DNA from: Tretioscincus oriximinensis
Lineage: Eukaryota > Chordata > Lepidosauria > Squamata > Gymnophthalmidae
Direction of reading: 5' to 3'
Length of the DNA: 64,000 bases
Assembly (NCBI GenBank): GCA_022410635.1
Contig: JAJVDF010000654.1
Coordinates: 101,985-165,984, forward strand
A program made the translations under genes and the position numbers. The notes beneath the pieces were generated by a model. The model was given only the letters and a program-made list of their open reading frames with translations, searched no databases and was not told where the DNA came from. Positions 10,070 to 20,725 of this stretch are shown here, one piece after another (position 1 is the first letter of the stretch; every line of letters begins with the position of its first letter).

Positions 10070-10310
10070 AGAAAATTCATCCTTGTATAGCAATACATGA
10101 GAAAATTTGCCTCATCCCATTTCCTGTTTGTTGATGTCACTTCAGGTCTCTGCTTCCGTGAAGGGCTTTTCAGGGGGAGGGGGTGGATGTGACATCACAA
10201 ATGACGTCACTTCCAGTCACGCCCTGAAAGTAACATCCCCAAAGTTTGCACCACCCAAGATTTTCAGGCTCTGGGCATGAGATTTCCGGTGCAAATATTC
10301 CCAACACTGA
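10070..10310 (+). repeat. Family Z copy with a perfect CRE octamer
   Basis: Shares ggatgtgacatcacaaatg, tcacttccagtcacgccctg and ttttcaggctctgggcatga with the 7540 copy. Positions 10202-10209 read TGACGTCA, the full palindromic CREB/ATF site. Confidence 0.5.
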
Positions 10311-10945
10311 TTTGGAAACAGTACCGTTTCTTTAAGACTGGTGTGAAGTACTGTATATTTGACCAATTTTTCCTCAGCAAAATATGATAAAGGATTGCTA
10401 ACAAATTGATATAAGGCTTCTAGTAGGGAAAGAATTTTTTATGAATAAAAAATGGTGAAATGTNGAAAAAAGAATCAATTATAGCTTTAAATGATAAAAT
10501 TGTTCTCTTTTTTTCAATGATAATGTCAGTTTTGTACTTCTGCTGTTATTGTTGTCANCCCTGAGAAGTTTTAACATGCCATCACTTCCCATATTTTACA
10601 GAAATTTCTTTCTTGGGATTTTCATATTTTCTGAAAGCTATACAAAATCTCACAATAAATTATGCTTTAGATAGCTTCATTTCTGTGGCTCACAGAGATA
10701 AAATTCCAAAAATCCCTCTGGGTTCTGGCGGTAAATGTTAGGGATAGAGAAGTGGAAACAAATTCAGAATTTAACGATTAAGCTTTTTAGCCTATTTTTT
10801 AACCAGCTCCCGGGTATAATTATTTTTGGTTTTGTTTCCTGATTGTGCAGCCAGATTACCCACTATGTCCAAAATATTTTCCTATTTGTTCATGATTCTT
10901 AGCTGCATCGTTCACCCATCTCATGTAGATTAGGACTCTGATGAA
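10311..10945. other. No recognisable element (AT-rich)
   Basis: AT-rich sequence with scattered Ns. It may be a decayed LINE, but no motif supports this. Confidence 0.35.
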
Positions 10946-10959
10946 AATGAAGGAGAACA

Positions 10960-11166
10960 GAAGAAGAAGAAGAAGAAGAAGAAGAAGAAGAAGAAGAAGA
11001 AGAAGAAGAAGAAGAAGAAGAAGAAGAAGAAGAAGAAGAACAAGAAGAAGAACAAGAAGAAGAAGAAGAANAAGAAGAAGAAGAAGAAGAAGAAGAAGAA
11101 GAAGAAGAAGAAGAAGAAGAAGAAGAAGAAGAAGAAGAAGAAGAAGAAGAAGAAGAAGAAGAAGAA
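10960..11166. repeat. (GAA)n array, 207 bp
   Basis: About 69 GAA triplets with two CAA interruptions (near 11041 and 11053) and one N. It joins directly to 'ctgggttgtggtggttccc', the inverted 3' end of the SINE at right, so the array is the expanded (TTC)n tail of that SINE. Confidence 0.95.
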
Positions 11167-11262
11167 CTGGGTTGTGGTGGTTCCCATTTATGTAGTTGCA
11201 GTGAGTTACAAAACCTGATCACTCAGGCGGGAGTCTTCTTGGAGAGTACATCATTCGTGCCT
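11167..11262 (-). mobile_element. tRNA-derived SINE (TTC-tailed), internally deleted
   Basis: 3' end (ctgggttgtggtggttccca) and tRNA-like head (actcaggcgggagtcttctt) are present, but the central part seen at 23390-23577 is missing. The junction lies near 'gtgagttacaaaacctga'. Confidence 0.65.
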
Positions 11263-11697
11263 ATTAAGAGAACCTAAGAGGAGCCCTGCTCAATGGGGCC
11301 AGAGCCTATCTAGTCCAGCATTCTGTCCCACACAGAGGCCCACCAATTGNACTGGGCANTCTCAAACAGAAGAAGACAAAGCCTTCACCTGTTCTTCATT
11401 CCTGTTGGTTCGTCCCGGAGGCAGTATTAAAAGATCCATCATAGTAGCTATTTATACCCTTGATATCCAAGAACTTGTCCAGTCTTGTCTTAAAGGTATC
11501 CAGGCTGCTAGCTACCACTACAGGCTGAGGGTGACTCTTTGTCTGCCCTTTGTCTCAGAAGTTAACATTTCCCCTGCTTATAGGCCCTATTGGCACTAAG
11601 CTTCCTTCTGGATATATCTTGGTACAGAGCTTGGCCATAGACATGCCAATGTAGACTATGGCAGGCCCCGTTCAGGACCATTGCACCTTGATCCTGC
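11263..11697 (-). mobile_element. CR1-like LINE 3' end, joined to the SINE head
   Basis: Inverted CR1-like 3'UTR (agcctatctagtccagcatt, gcccaccaattg) and ORF end, then a segment atgccaatgtagactatggc that ordinary copies in the window do not share. Closely similar to 23578-24036 including the same junction with the SINE and the same far end 'accttgatcctgc'. Confidence 0.7.
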
Positions 11698-11818
11698 AAT
11701 GCACATTTTGGCCTTCTCGTGTCCTGGACAGATGGAGCAATAGGTTCTTAGAGGGCAAATAACCTGGCAGCAGGTAAGAATAATGACATCATGCTTTCTA
11801 TCACACACACACAAAGTA

Positions 11819-11935
11819 TGACAGGAGTTTTGCAATTTTAATGGGTGTGGAGAAGAGCAATATTCACCAAGTACAGCTTATAATGTCTGCAGCATCTGGT
11901 GAAAAAACCCACTTATCACTACCCATTGAAGATGC
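11819..11935. mobile_element. Fragment of the MITE family T
   Basis: aggagttttgcaattttaat and ttcaccaagtacagcttata followed by atgtctgca match the inside of the 15171 element. Confidence 0.5.
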
Positions 11936-12267
11936 AAAACATATTCTCCTTTCTTTGTGGGACACCTATGGATAGATAAGGGGAGATACAATAAGTATTC
12001 ATCTGTTCCTTCTTCCCCACTGTCTGATCTATTCATTGTACATTTCACTCCTTTCTCAAAAGTTTCCTTTGCTTTTTCCCTCCTTGACGATTTAAAGTAC
12101 GATCACATGAATTTTGCCTCACTTTTTCTAAATGTGCCTCTGTTTTTAAATCCAGACACCTTCCCCACACCCAAAGCCAATTAAAATATAAACTTGACTT
12201 CCTCTTCTCCCATGTGGCGGCGAGCCAGAAGCACTTGCGGCACTTGGGCTGCGGGGAGGGGGCAGGC

Positions 12268-12533
12268 AGGGTCCAGGTTTTCAATCTTGAAGGGGCTGAT
12301 GGTAGATTTGTGTGACCTTGTGGTAGCAATGGGGAAAAAGGAACACGGAAGGGGCAGGCGCATGTCCTCAGGTGACCACCGAGTTTGCATTGCCAAAATG
12401 TAGACTACATTTTGAAAGAGAGGGAGTAATCATAAGAACATAATAACTTAAGAGGAGCCCTGCAAGCAATCCATCTAGACCATCTGTCTCACCAGTTGCA
12501 CCTGGGCTCTGAAAAGAGCAGGGTATAAAAACC
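12268..12533 (+). repeat. Inverted-duplicate block, copy 1 (partner 57660-57928)
   Basis: About 265 bp that is matched, inverted, at 57660-57928 at roughly nine bases in ten by eye. Landmarks are gtccaggttttcaatcttga, gtagatttgtgtgaccttgt and gcattgccaaaatgtagact, followed by the same truncated CR1-like fragment ending gggtataaaaacc and then ATC repeats. Sequence left of 12268 is not shared. Whether it is a low-copy repeat family or a duplicated locus cannot be told here. Confidence 0.7.
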
Positions 12534-12534
12534 A

Positions 12535-12535
12535 G

Positions 12536-12594
<59 letters not shown>

Positions 12595-12744
12595 ACTTCT
12601 TCTTCTTCTTCTCCTTCTTCTTCTCCTTCTTCTTCTCCTTCTCCTTCTCCTTCTCCTTCTCCTTCTCCTTCTCCTCCTACTCCTACTCCTACTCCTACTC
12701 CTACTCCTACTCCTACTCCTACTCCTACTCCTACTCCTACTCCT
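12535..12744. repeat. Compound microsatellite (ATC)n-(TTC)n-(CTCCTT)n-(CTCCTA)n
   Basis: Successive blocks of ATC (12535-12593), TTC with CTC interruptions, then CTCCTT and CTCCTA hexamers. Each block is a small change of the last, which suggests stepwise mutation and re-expansion. All open frames here are repeat translations. Confidence 0.95.
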
Positions 12745-13180
12745 GCCCTTCACTATCAAGCAAAAGAAGGCAAAACTCTCAGCTGTTCTCTCGCTGCAAA
12801 TAGTACTCCAAGAATCCTGCCTGTTGCTCCATCCCAGAGGCAGCATCTTAGTAGCCATTTATACACTTGACTTCCATGAACTTGTCTAATCCTGTCTTAA
12901 AGCTATCCAGACTGCTAGCTACCACTGCATCTTCTGGAAGTAAATTCCACAGGCCAGTGAAAAAATACTTTCCCTTGTCTGTTTGAACTTTTCAGTTTCA
13001 ATGAAAGCCTCCTGGTTCTAGTGTTGTGTGATACAGAAAATAATTTTTCCCTCTTCACCTTATCCAATCCATGCATGACTTTGTACACTTCAATCATGTG
13101 TAGGTGTGTGACTGCACAGGTTGTCAACATTCTAAGAAATAGCCATATTATTCTTTGTCCAAAATATTTAGAAAAGGGTC
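12745..13180 (-). mobile_element. CR1-like LINE 3' end and ORF end
   Basis: cttgtctaatcctgtcttaa agctatcc, the inverted W-N-x-L-P-E-E-V-V segment near 12930-12960 and caatccatgcatgactttgt identify it. The compound microsatellite lies inside its 3'UTR, separating it from the 12430-12530 piece. Confidence 0.65.
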
Positions 13181-13394
13181 TGATAGCTAACAAGGAAAAG
13201 GTAGGACTCATGAGCTTTATGCACGTCCACTTCTTTGGATGCAGCTGTCTAGCATCTGAAGTAGTAAAGTCTGCAAAAGCTCTTGCTTTCTACCATTTCT
13301 TGTATAGAGACTAATATATCTGCAAAAATATTTTTCAACGTCCAGCAGAGGTTTTGCTGCATTCACAGCGGATTTCCTTTTTCCTGAATCACCT

Positions 13395-13775
13395 GGCACA
13401 TGTGCGCGAGGAAAGTGAGATCAAGACGTGCCCACTTGACTGGAGAGGGGGAAAGCAAGTGGAATCCACAATCTGAAAGCAATTGCGGATNTCGCTGGAG
13501 GAAAAGTGGGGAAATGCCTTTTGTTGGTCCATGTGGCGCTGCCTTGAAGCTGATGAGACAAAGCTAGAAGCTGGCTGGCACATGCCAGCCAGCTACCATC
13601 CTGCAGTCCTGTTGGCTGTGGTCTTCTCACGAGGGCACGACAGACGACAGGGCTGCAGGCGCTCTCTAACGGAGGGCGCAGGCATTTCGCCATGCAGTTG
13701 GAAAAGATCAGCAATAGGAGATTCCTCTGCTATTGCAGATCTCTTTCGGATGCATAGCAAAAATCTCCATTAAGA
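13395..13775. repeat. Interspersed repeat, family W
   Basis: ctattgcagatctctttcgg atgcatagc and the preceding gcaggcatttcgccatgc correspond to cctattgcggatcttttccg tctgcatagc at 42650. Long uninterrupted frames (13483-13773) have no recognisable domain and are probably chance. Class unknown; DNA-element-like. Confidence 0.35.
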
Positions 13776-14390
13776 GTTATGGCTGGGCAGNGAAGACAAC
13801 GGAACGTGGCGTATGCTGAGACCCTTGGTGAAAACTCATCTTTTTCATATCCCCTACACTGGCATGCAGATGGCAAATCGCTACTATTTCATTATTTAAT
13901 CTGCAATAAAGCTCAGTGCAGAAAGGGCCTGAACTTCACAAGCTGTCAGCACTCCTTCAAGTCCTGCGGATGTTTCAGGAGCAACCGCATCAATGGTTTC
14001 NACAGGAGGCCTCTTTCTGGAACAGGGGGTATCAATAAGCAGACAGTTGTCGTTGTGATATGTGTTGCCTTGTTCTCAAGCTCTGTAGCTCACCTAGACA
14101 CAAAACAAAATCACTTGTTTGTATATTGCCCAGTTTTAATGAGGAAAATAGATGCACATGCAGAAGCAGCTGTTCAAAAGCTTCTGAGTGGNCACCAAGA
14201 TTTGCAATCAAAGGGATCAATTTTCATGGTTAGTCCATAGTCTCAGGAGATCAAAGAGAAAACTAAGCATAGCCTATCTGCTTGCTACCTGCTCTGGCAG
14301 GTGCTCTCGATCTGTGGCTGTGTTAACTCTCTAATGTCCAGAGGCAAATTGCAAATGTGAGTCCCATGAAATGCTGGTGTTATGCTGTTA
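13776..14390. other. No recognisable gene or repeat
   Basis: A 153-codon open frame (13779-14240) contains three unknown residues and no motif I recognise. Conservation cannot be judged. Confidence 0.35.
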
Positions 14391-14424
14391 CCCTAAGGTT
14401 ACCACATAAAACCAGGGATTGAAG

Positions 14425-14665
14425 GAGGAGGAGGAGAGGAAGAAGAAAGTGAAGGAGAAGAACTGGGTTTTTATATCCCTCTTTTCTCACCCAAAGAGAC
14501 TCAAAGCAGCTTACACACTTATTTTTCACCGAATGCCTTAAATTTTATCTTCCCCANCACACTGAGAATGGTCCGTATTTATTTAATCATAATTTCTTGC
14601 CTTCAGATAACTGGATTGGCTAGAACTGAGGCCCTCTCCTCAGCTGACACACAGCTTCGAACTTG
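14425..14665 (-). mobile_element. tRNA-derived SINE, minus strand
   Basis: A GGA/GAA-rich tail (14425-14462) joins ctgggtttttatatccctct. Then tctcacccaaagagactcaa, cttgccttcagataactgga and the head region with gacacacagcttcgaac. A family T fragment (ggttaccacataaaacc) precedes it at 14397. Confidence 0.6.
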
Positions 14666-14696
14666 GTATATCTGCTGAAACACCAGGTACCACTGT

Positions 14697-15165
14697 GCCT
14701 CTACAACCTGTTAAAAATAGCAATGATTTTTAAATCCAAAATAACCCAATCACAAGTCCATGCATCCCTTTGCAAACAAACCATTAGAAAATCTTTAAAT
14801 CCACATGGAATAGACAAGAAGGCTAACCAGGAAGTAAATCCTGAGCATGCTCAGTACATGATTCTGCATTGTCTTGTGCAAGTGTCTTCTCGTGGGATCC
14901 TGGTAATCCTGTTAAGGATTGTGCACACAGGGAGGCTTCTCGTTTCCGTGGCTGCAGGCATGGCCATTTCGTAAAACATCAGCAAAAAAATATTGTGGGG
15001 CAAAGAACCTTTTTTCCAGGTGCATTGCAAAATCTGTTAGCACATGGAGTGGAGTCATGATAAGGAAACCTTGTGCACTTGCAACATGTTTAAAAATGGG
15101 TCTTTTTAACTTGCTTTTCACAGCACCTCTTCTCTACTTTTGGTTTTGGAGCAAGAGTGATTAGA
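14697..15165 (+). repeat. Interspersed repeat, family X
   Basis: About 430-470 bp with landmarks taaccaggaagtaaatcctg, agcatgctcagtacatgatt, ctgcattgtcttgtgcaag and atcctggtaatcctgttaag. Further copies at 40725 and 55640, and a left-end fragment at 43590. No coding capacity or tail was identified; probably a non-autonomous DNA element. Confidence 0.5.
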
Positions 15166-15170
15166 CTGTA

Positions 15171-15337
15171 GGCTTACCACATAAAGACTGGGATAGGATT
15201 TCGCAACTTTAATTAATACAGAAGAGAGAAATTTTCACCAAGTGCAGCTTATAATGTTTGCATAATCGAGGAGGGAAATAACTTTTTCACACCTGTCAAA
15301 TTTGCACGGTCCTATCCCGGTTTTTATGTGGTAACCC
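15171..15337. mobile_element. MITE family T, 167 bp, TA flanked
   Basis: Terminal arms ggcttaccacataaagactg and, inverted, cggtttttatgtggtaaccc extend over about 25 bp (cctatcccgg mirrors ctgggatagg). TA lies at both borders (15169-15170, 15338-15339). No coding capacity. Confidence 0.65.
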
Positions 15338-15399
15338 TATCACACTGGGCAAATACAGAAAGAGTTTAGAGCTGGATCTCCAACAAAANTTGGTGTAAT

Positions 15400-15995
15400 C
15401 TGACTGCAGAGGGCTACACCACTCTTACAGACATAGATTATAAAGATATCACATCCTTAACATATCAGACCTTTTCCCTGTGGCTGGAAGGAATGGCAGT
15501 TTATACATTTATCACATCCTCCGAACATAAACTCTGGAGCTGCAGGGACCTCACTTCCTTTGGGGGTCTCCTTCAGCTGGGCCTCCCACAGGGAAAAGGC
15601 TTAATATCAAAAATCTGTCCTACAGTATCAGACTTGGATTAAAAAGACCACTTGTCCCTGAAACAACTTTGTGGGACCAAATGTAAAATTTTTGATGAGC
15701 TAACATGGAAAAGAATACCACAAAATTTGTATAACTCACGTATTTCACAGAATGAATGAGATTTCTCTCTTGAAATTTTATACAGGTGGTGTTTGTCATA
15801 TGTTATACATACTGCAATAAAAACTTATCCATAAAAAAAAAGAACATAANCTTGCCACATACCACCNNAAAAAAAATACAGGTGGTATCGAACCCCTATC
15901 ACCCTTCATAGAAATAACAATAAAATAAAACCCCTCTGCTGGCACGGGTGCAAGATGTTAAGCACCTACCTCCATATGTGGTGGGACTGCCCTAA
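15400..15995 (+). mobile_element. L1 ORF2 C-terminal remnant, left half
   Basis: Near 15870-15990 the sequence reads as the L1 ORF2 cysteine-rich end: a tryptophan-tyrosine-arginine-threonine-proline stretch, then CWHGCKMLSTYLHMWWDCPK. This is the Cys...HxxWxCPK pattern that follows reverse transcriptase in L1. A second, A-terminated piece (15600-15850) may be another L1 fragment. The right half continues after the SINE at 16257. Confidence 0.6.
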
Positions 15996-15999
15996 AATC

Positions 16000-16256
16000 C
16001 AGGCATGAATGGGAGATGGGGTTTCGAAGCCCTGTGTCGGACGTGGGGAGGGGTGATCACCTTCCACTAGCCTGCTATTCGAAATCAAGAATTGTACGAA
16101 ATTGCAACTGACTGCAAGTAAATAAATGGGAACCACCACAGCCTGGTGGGGAAGATAGAATATCAGCCTTCGGGCAAAAATACCCTTGTAAGCCGCTTTG
16201 ACTCCCTTTGAAAGGTGAGAAAAGCAGGTATAAGAACCCAGTTCTTCTTCTTCTTT
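16000..16256 (+). mobile_element. tRNA-derived SINE (TTC-tailed) inserted in L1 ORF2
   Basis: gagatggggtttcgaagccc (B-box-like), actgcaagtaaataaatggg, aaccaccacagcctggtggg, gtaagccgctttgactccc, ending in (TTC)n. It lacks the A-box end. L1 coding sequence flanks both sides. Confidence 0.75.
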
Positions 16257-16680
16257 TGATCCACAGTTCAATCAGTGCTCAAGGATATCCTAAAAAANGA
16301 TATACACCTCACTCCGGCCTTCACTTTTCTTTTTCATATTTCAAGAAGATCATAATAATTTAGGAAAATGCAAACTAATAAAATCCTTCCTTATTGCTGC
16401 CAAATTTACCATTGCGCAGTTCTGGAAAGCTGCAAACCAAATCTGTAAGAATTGGCTAGTTAGGGTTTGGTCCACCGTCCTCAATGATTTCCCTTCAGTC
16501 CAAGAGGCAAGGATGGAAGGTACTGAAAAAGATCCCTACTCTAAATTTTATGCTAAGTGGCCACTGTTTGTTGAGGCTCAAATAGATCCATCACTCCAAC
16601 CCAACACCTCATTTCGTTCATCGTTCTGTAACCAACTCCTATCATCCTGGTTTAGCTATCTACCCAAAATTTCATAGAAG
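16257..16680 (+). mobile_element. L1 ORF2 C-terminal remnant, right half
   Basis: Continues the frame with FFFIFQEDHNNLG, LIAAKFTIAQFWKAANQICK and FYAKWPLFVEAQ, an Ala-Lys/Trp-rich pattern usual for the extreme C-terminus of L1 ORF2. The following AT-rich segment to about 16870 is probably its 3'UTR. Confidence 0.6.
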
Positions 16681-17189
16681 TTTATTTCTTGGCCTGGANT
16701 TTATTGAATCACAACATATACTTGACCAGTTTGTTCAATTTAAAATGTTTAATGTTTATTATTGTATATAATGTAGAAAATTCGAGAGAACAATGCAGTC
16801 GACTCTGTAATTTTACAATTCTTTGTGTTACTANAGTGTTACTTTTTAAATAAATATTATTATTTTTTAAAGAAGAAAGTTTTTCTGCCACACANATTCA
16901 TACATTGCTAAGCTGGCTGAAGCTGTTAAGAATCGTGGCTCTAAAATTCCTGGAAAACAGGATTTGGGCAACATTTGGGCTAGAAAAAATGATTCTTTCC
17001 TCACATTTTGCCTTCCTAGAGCCCAGGAAGTCAGCGGAAGGGTTAAGTTAGGAAATTTTCAGTCTGCTGCTTTCGTCCTTGTAATTCCTTCTAGGGAATA
17101 AGAATGGCAGAACAAGGAGCTCTTTCTGTTTTCAAGAATTAATAGCAAGAGTCATTTGGGATGTCATTCAACCTCTGATCAGCTCCCAG

Positions 17190-17290
17190 AGGAATGTGTG
17201 TGTATTTGTGTGTGTCCATCTGTGTGCATCCACGCATGTGTGTATGAGAATGTGTGCATGTGCCTATGCATGTGTGTATGCGCGCATNTG
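17190..17290. repeat. Degenerate (TG)n tract
   Basis: Alternating TG with frequent CA/CG interruptions over about 100 bp. Confidence 0.8.
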
Positions 17291-17514
17291 AGAAGCCCTG
17301 AGGCAGAAATGCCAGGGCAGGGGTAGAAAGCGTTTGTTGATTATCAGAGGAATAAAATTGGAAGATGTTTTGTCCTTGGTGCCATCCAAATATCTGCTGA
17401 TGATCATGCATTCAAACTATGATGTGGATCACAGAGTCCAACATTCCGAGGTCTCCCATTGGTCTTTATGGACCAATGGCAGGACTCGGAAATTTGGACT
17501 CGGCATTGGCATAG

Positions 17515-17740
17515 GGCATTAAGGTCTACTAGGATAAATGTCTTGATGCTGCCTCTGAGATGGAGCAACATGCAGGATTCCTGAAATGCCATTTGGAGTT
17601 GAGAACAAGTTTCACTTCCTTCTGCTTGAGGGTGCAATTGGTGACCAACTGTTTGAGACAGGATGCTGGACTAGGTGGGCCCTGGCCCCATTCAGCAGGG
17701 CTCCTTTTATGTTCTCAGGTTCTTATGTTGACGACTCAGC
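17515..17740 (+). mobile_element. CR1-like LINE 3'UTR
   Basis: tcttgatgctgcctctgaga tggagcaaca, cattcagcagggctcctttt, ending in gttcttatgttg. Only the 3'UTR is present. Confidence 0.7.
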
Positions 17741-18299
17741 ATCAGGCAACAGTTCAAAAATGATACTGGGATCTCCTCAAACAGAACACTTCTGTGAAGC
17801 CATCTCTAGCAATAGAAGTGGGTACCTGGTTGGTTCACCAGGATCNAATAGCTCCGTCTATTTTGTCAGGCTCTTGGAAGCATTGTTGGAAGGGTGCCTC
17901 TTCTGGGCATCAAGGTATAAAAACATCATTTGGCAATTGCAGAGGCTGTGGATTTTGATACCCTGTAAAGTTGGGATTGATCCATAACTTGGATCCATAA
18001 TATGGATAGTTTGGGTACAGATTGCCTACCACATAGCGGTTTAATGCACATCATACAAACTATATAGCTTTGGGAAACCAGAAAAACTTAGGCTGCATCC
18101 CTGTTAAGAATATTTAGCAAGTTGGTAGCATGGCCATGTNGAATTCGCCCCATTACCTAATGGAAGTTCAGGAATCCATTCGCTAAAAAGGCTTGTGGTT
18201 CATTTGTNCTGATTCAGCAGCAGACTTCTTTTAAATGCGTAAGATTGCTTAGTGGNGACATTCAGCATTGTGAATTCAGGCTAGCTGTAAAAAGCTAAT

Positions 18300-18336
18300 T
18301 GGCTTTCAGCTCGCTGAGACTGCTGGGAATTGTAGT
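18300..18336 (+). promoter_or_regulatory. ZNF143/THAP11-like motif in a repeat fragment
   Basis: The inverted reading is actacaattcccagcag (18320-18336), close to the published ZNF143 consensus ACTACAATTCCCAGCATGC. The preceding attggctttcagctcgct ties it to the 39660 minisatellite unit. Motif match only; no evidence of binding. Confidence 0.4.
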
Positions 18337-19970
18337 AAAATAAGCACAGCAATGACTTGTGGGGGATGTGATGTCACAAAGTTACGAGGAAATGTTATGG
18401 AGAAACAAGAAGCAGCGAAGAAAATTGGAGATAAATGAAGACATACGCGCAGAGGTGTTTTCCCAGGTTTAATAAAAATAGCGATATCAGGGTTGTAAGG
18501 CAGAAGCAGCCAAAGGTTCATAGAGGATTTATTCCTTTATAGTCTCCTAAGGTATAGCGCAGGGAAATGCTACTATAGATCTTAGCAGGATGCTAGCATT
18601 GTCTCTAGACATAGCCTACCACATATTCAAGCTCTCTGCAAGGATTGCACTCAATTAAACTTCTGGCACTTTGTTGTGACTAAAGCTTTCCTTTTGTTTG
18701 TTTTCTTGCACAGGAAAGTTGAGTCTGGTCTCTTGCCAAAAGACCCCACCAGGATGCCCAGTCGTATGATAACATGCCATCATGACAAANGAAGTGCTGG
18801 ATATTCCGTACCACCGATGAATTGATATTTTAGGGCCACAGGCCAGAAGCGGCTAACTGATTGCCGGTTTTACCACAATGCTGGCATATTAGTGGCATTT
18901 TTAGCATGTTTGGGCAGCTTAAAATTCTTACAAATTTTCTCCCGAAATACAAAAGCATAGGAATTTCCTGGATAATGCTTTGGCATAGCAGCCCTGATTT
19001 GCATCATTCATGCGCCCAGAATATCTTCATAAAGAAAAGTAACATGCTTTTAAACCCTCAGTTCTGGAGAATTAGACTATGGCTGCATTCCCATTAGAAC
19101 TTTAAAAGGAAATGTATCACGGATTATATCGTTCCAAAATGAAAGCGAAGTGAGGGCTTAATTTTACCTGGGCATCCCCTGAGCATTCATTCCACGTTAA
19201 CGTCCCGATTGCTGTGAGCTGAAAGTGCTCAATGAATCTCTTTCATCGGGCTGCAGTAGCTGGAAAAACCTGTTTTTCCAGAGGAGGGAGGGAAGCTGCT
19301 GAGCCTGGAGGGGATGCCAAACCAAAGAGCCCCCAGCCCCTGATCTCTCGCTGGCTTTTTGTTGCCTGATCTCCGTTATTAGTGTACAAGTGGTACAAAT
19401 TACAAAAAGCAGCAGCGACGACTCAATTTCACCACGAGCTGCGGAGCAGAAGCTTGTGCTGTGCATTTAGAGCGCCGCTGAAGCACTTCCGAGTTCGTTT
19501 TTATGGTAACACAGTCTGAACGCTGGACTTTGGCTTAGCAGTCTTGCACGCGCCTATGGCTGCATCCACACGCCAGCCTCAAAGCTGAATGGGAGCGTCC
19601 GCGAGAATTGTGTGGAAAGGGCTACTTCTAGGTGTGGGGAAATTGCAGTCCAGTGGCAGACACCAGAACAGCAGTACTCCGTTTGCCACTTGCGGACCTG
19701 GCATCAGGGCTTCCTCACTGCTGGAGCGAGATCTCGGCATGAAGCCATGCGTGACTTCAGCAGCCAATCAGCACACAGGATCTATGTGAACATGGCGCCA
19801 TTGTCCCTCCCATTTCAATGGTGATGCAGTTTACTCACGAGTAGATTGATGTGACAGCCGCGGACTGCAAGGTAAGTGTGCAAGCGAGGCACGAGCCCAC
19901 TCTCCCCTGAAATGTGCCACACAGGCAGATGCATGGATGTGGCATAAACCAGGAAAAAGAGAGAACATTT
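18337..19970. other. No recognisable gene (1.6 kb)
   Basis: Contains 'tatggctgcatt/ccac' starts at 19080 and 19558 that look like borders of DNA elements, and an overlapping pair of frames around 19579-19824 without motifs. Nothing firm. Confidence 0.35.
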
Positions 19971-20084
19971 TTTGTTTGTTTGTATAGTTCTTCAGGACTG
20001 AAGGCAGTTTAAAAGCATGTATGTAAGCAGNGATTTAGAGTCTACAGCTGCAGATACATGAGATTTTCCTACTGTACGGGTTGT

Positions 20085-20535
20085 CCACATCTCACAAAGG
20101 CTATTGTGGAACGGGAGAAGGTACAGAAAAGGGCAACAAGAGTAATCAAGGGGCTGGAGCACCACCCTTATGCAATCCAGTTGCAATGTGTGGGTCTCTT
20201 CAGCCTCAAAAGATGGCATTGGAGAGGTGATCTGATTGAAGTGTATAAAAGCATGCATGGGATGGTTAAGGTGAATAGAGGAAAAAGTATTTCTCTATCA
20301 CACAACACTAAGACCAGGGGCATTCCTTGAAAGTGAGGGGCAGAAGAGTGGGGACAGACAAAAGAAAGTATTTTTTCACCCAAAGGGGTCATTGGTCTGT
20401 GGAATTCACTTCCTGAAGAGGTGATGGTAGCTGGCAGCCGGGCTAGCTTTAAGACAGGATTAGACAAGTTCATGGAAGCCAAGGGTATAAATAGCTACTA
20501 GGATGGATGTCTTGATGCTGCTTCTGAGATGGTGA
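20085..20535 (+). mobile_element. CR1-like LINE ORF end and partial 3'UTR
   Basis: Encodes VEREKVQKRATRVIKGLEHH in one frame (from about 20105), then the usual region to gaattcacttcctgaagagg and tagacaagttcatggaagcc. It stops at 'gcttctgagatggtg' without a tail. A half copy of MITE family V precedes it (19983-20025). Confidence 0.7.
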
Positions 20536-20725
20536 TGATGAACGTAGAAGGGAGTGATGCCGGTGAGAACAAAGAACCAGCAAGAAACACGGACGGCTAC
20601 TAGAATTCCAATAATCAAAATACCAAAGTTTATGTCATGTACCCAAAAAACAGATTTCAAAAGATCAAATGCCTAAATAACTGAAAATGGAAATCACAAG
20701 GGGCTTCCTTTGAAAATACTGTCAG

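Noticed and set aside
10899..11222. Frames encoding poly-Ser, poly-Phe or poly-Arg
   Set aside because: Microsatellite translations of the SINE tail.
12045..12403. Overlapping frames around 12.2 kb resembling a Pro-rich protein
   Set aside because: Most of this sequence is in the inverted duplicate, where the frames are not kept.
13483..14240. Consecutive open frames of 96 and 153 codons suggesting an exon cluster
   Set aside because: Contain unknown residues, no domain, and the first overlaps a repeat shared with 42650.
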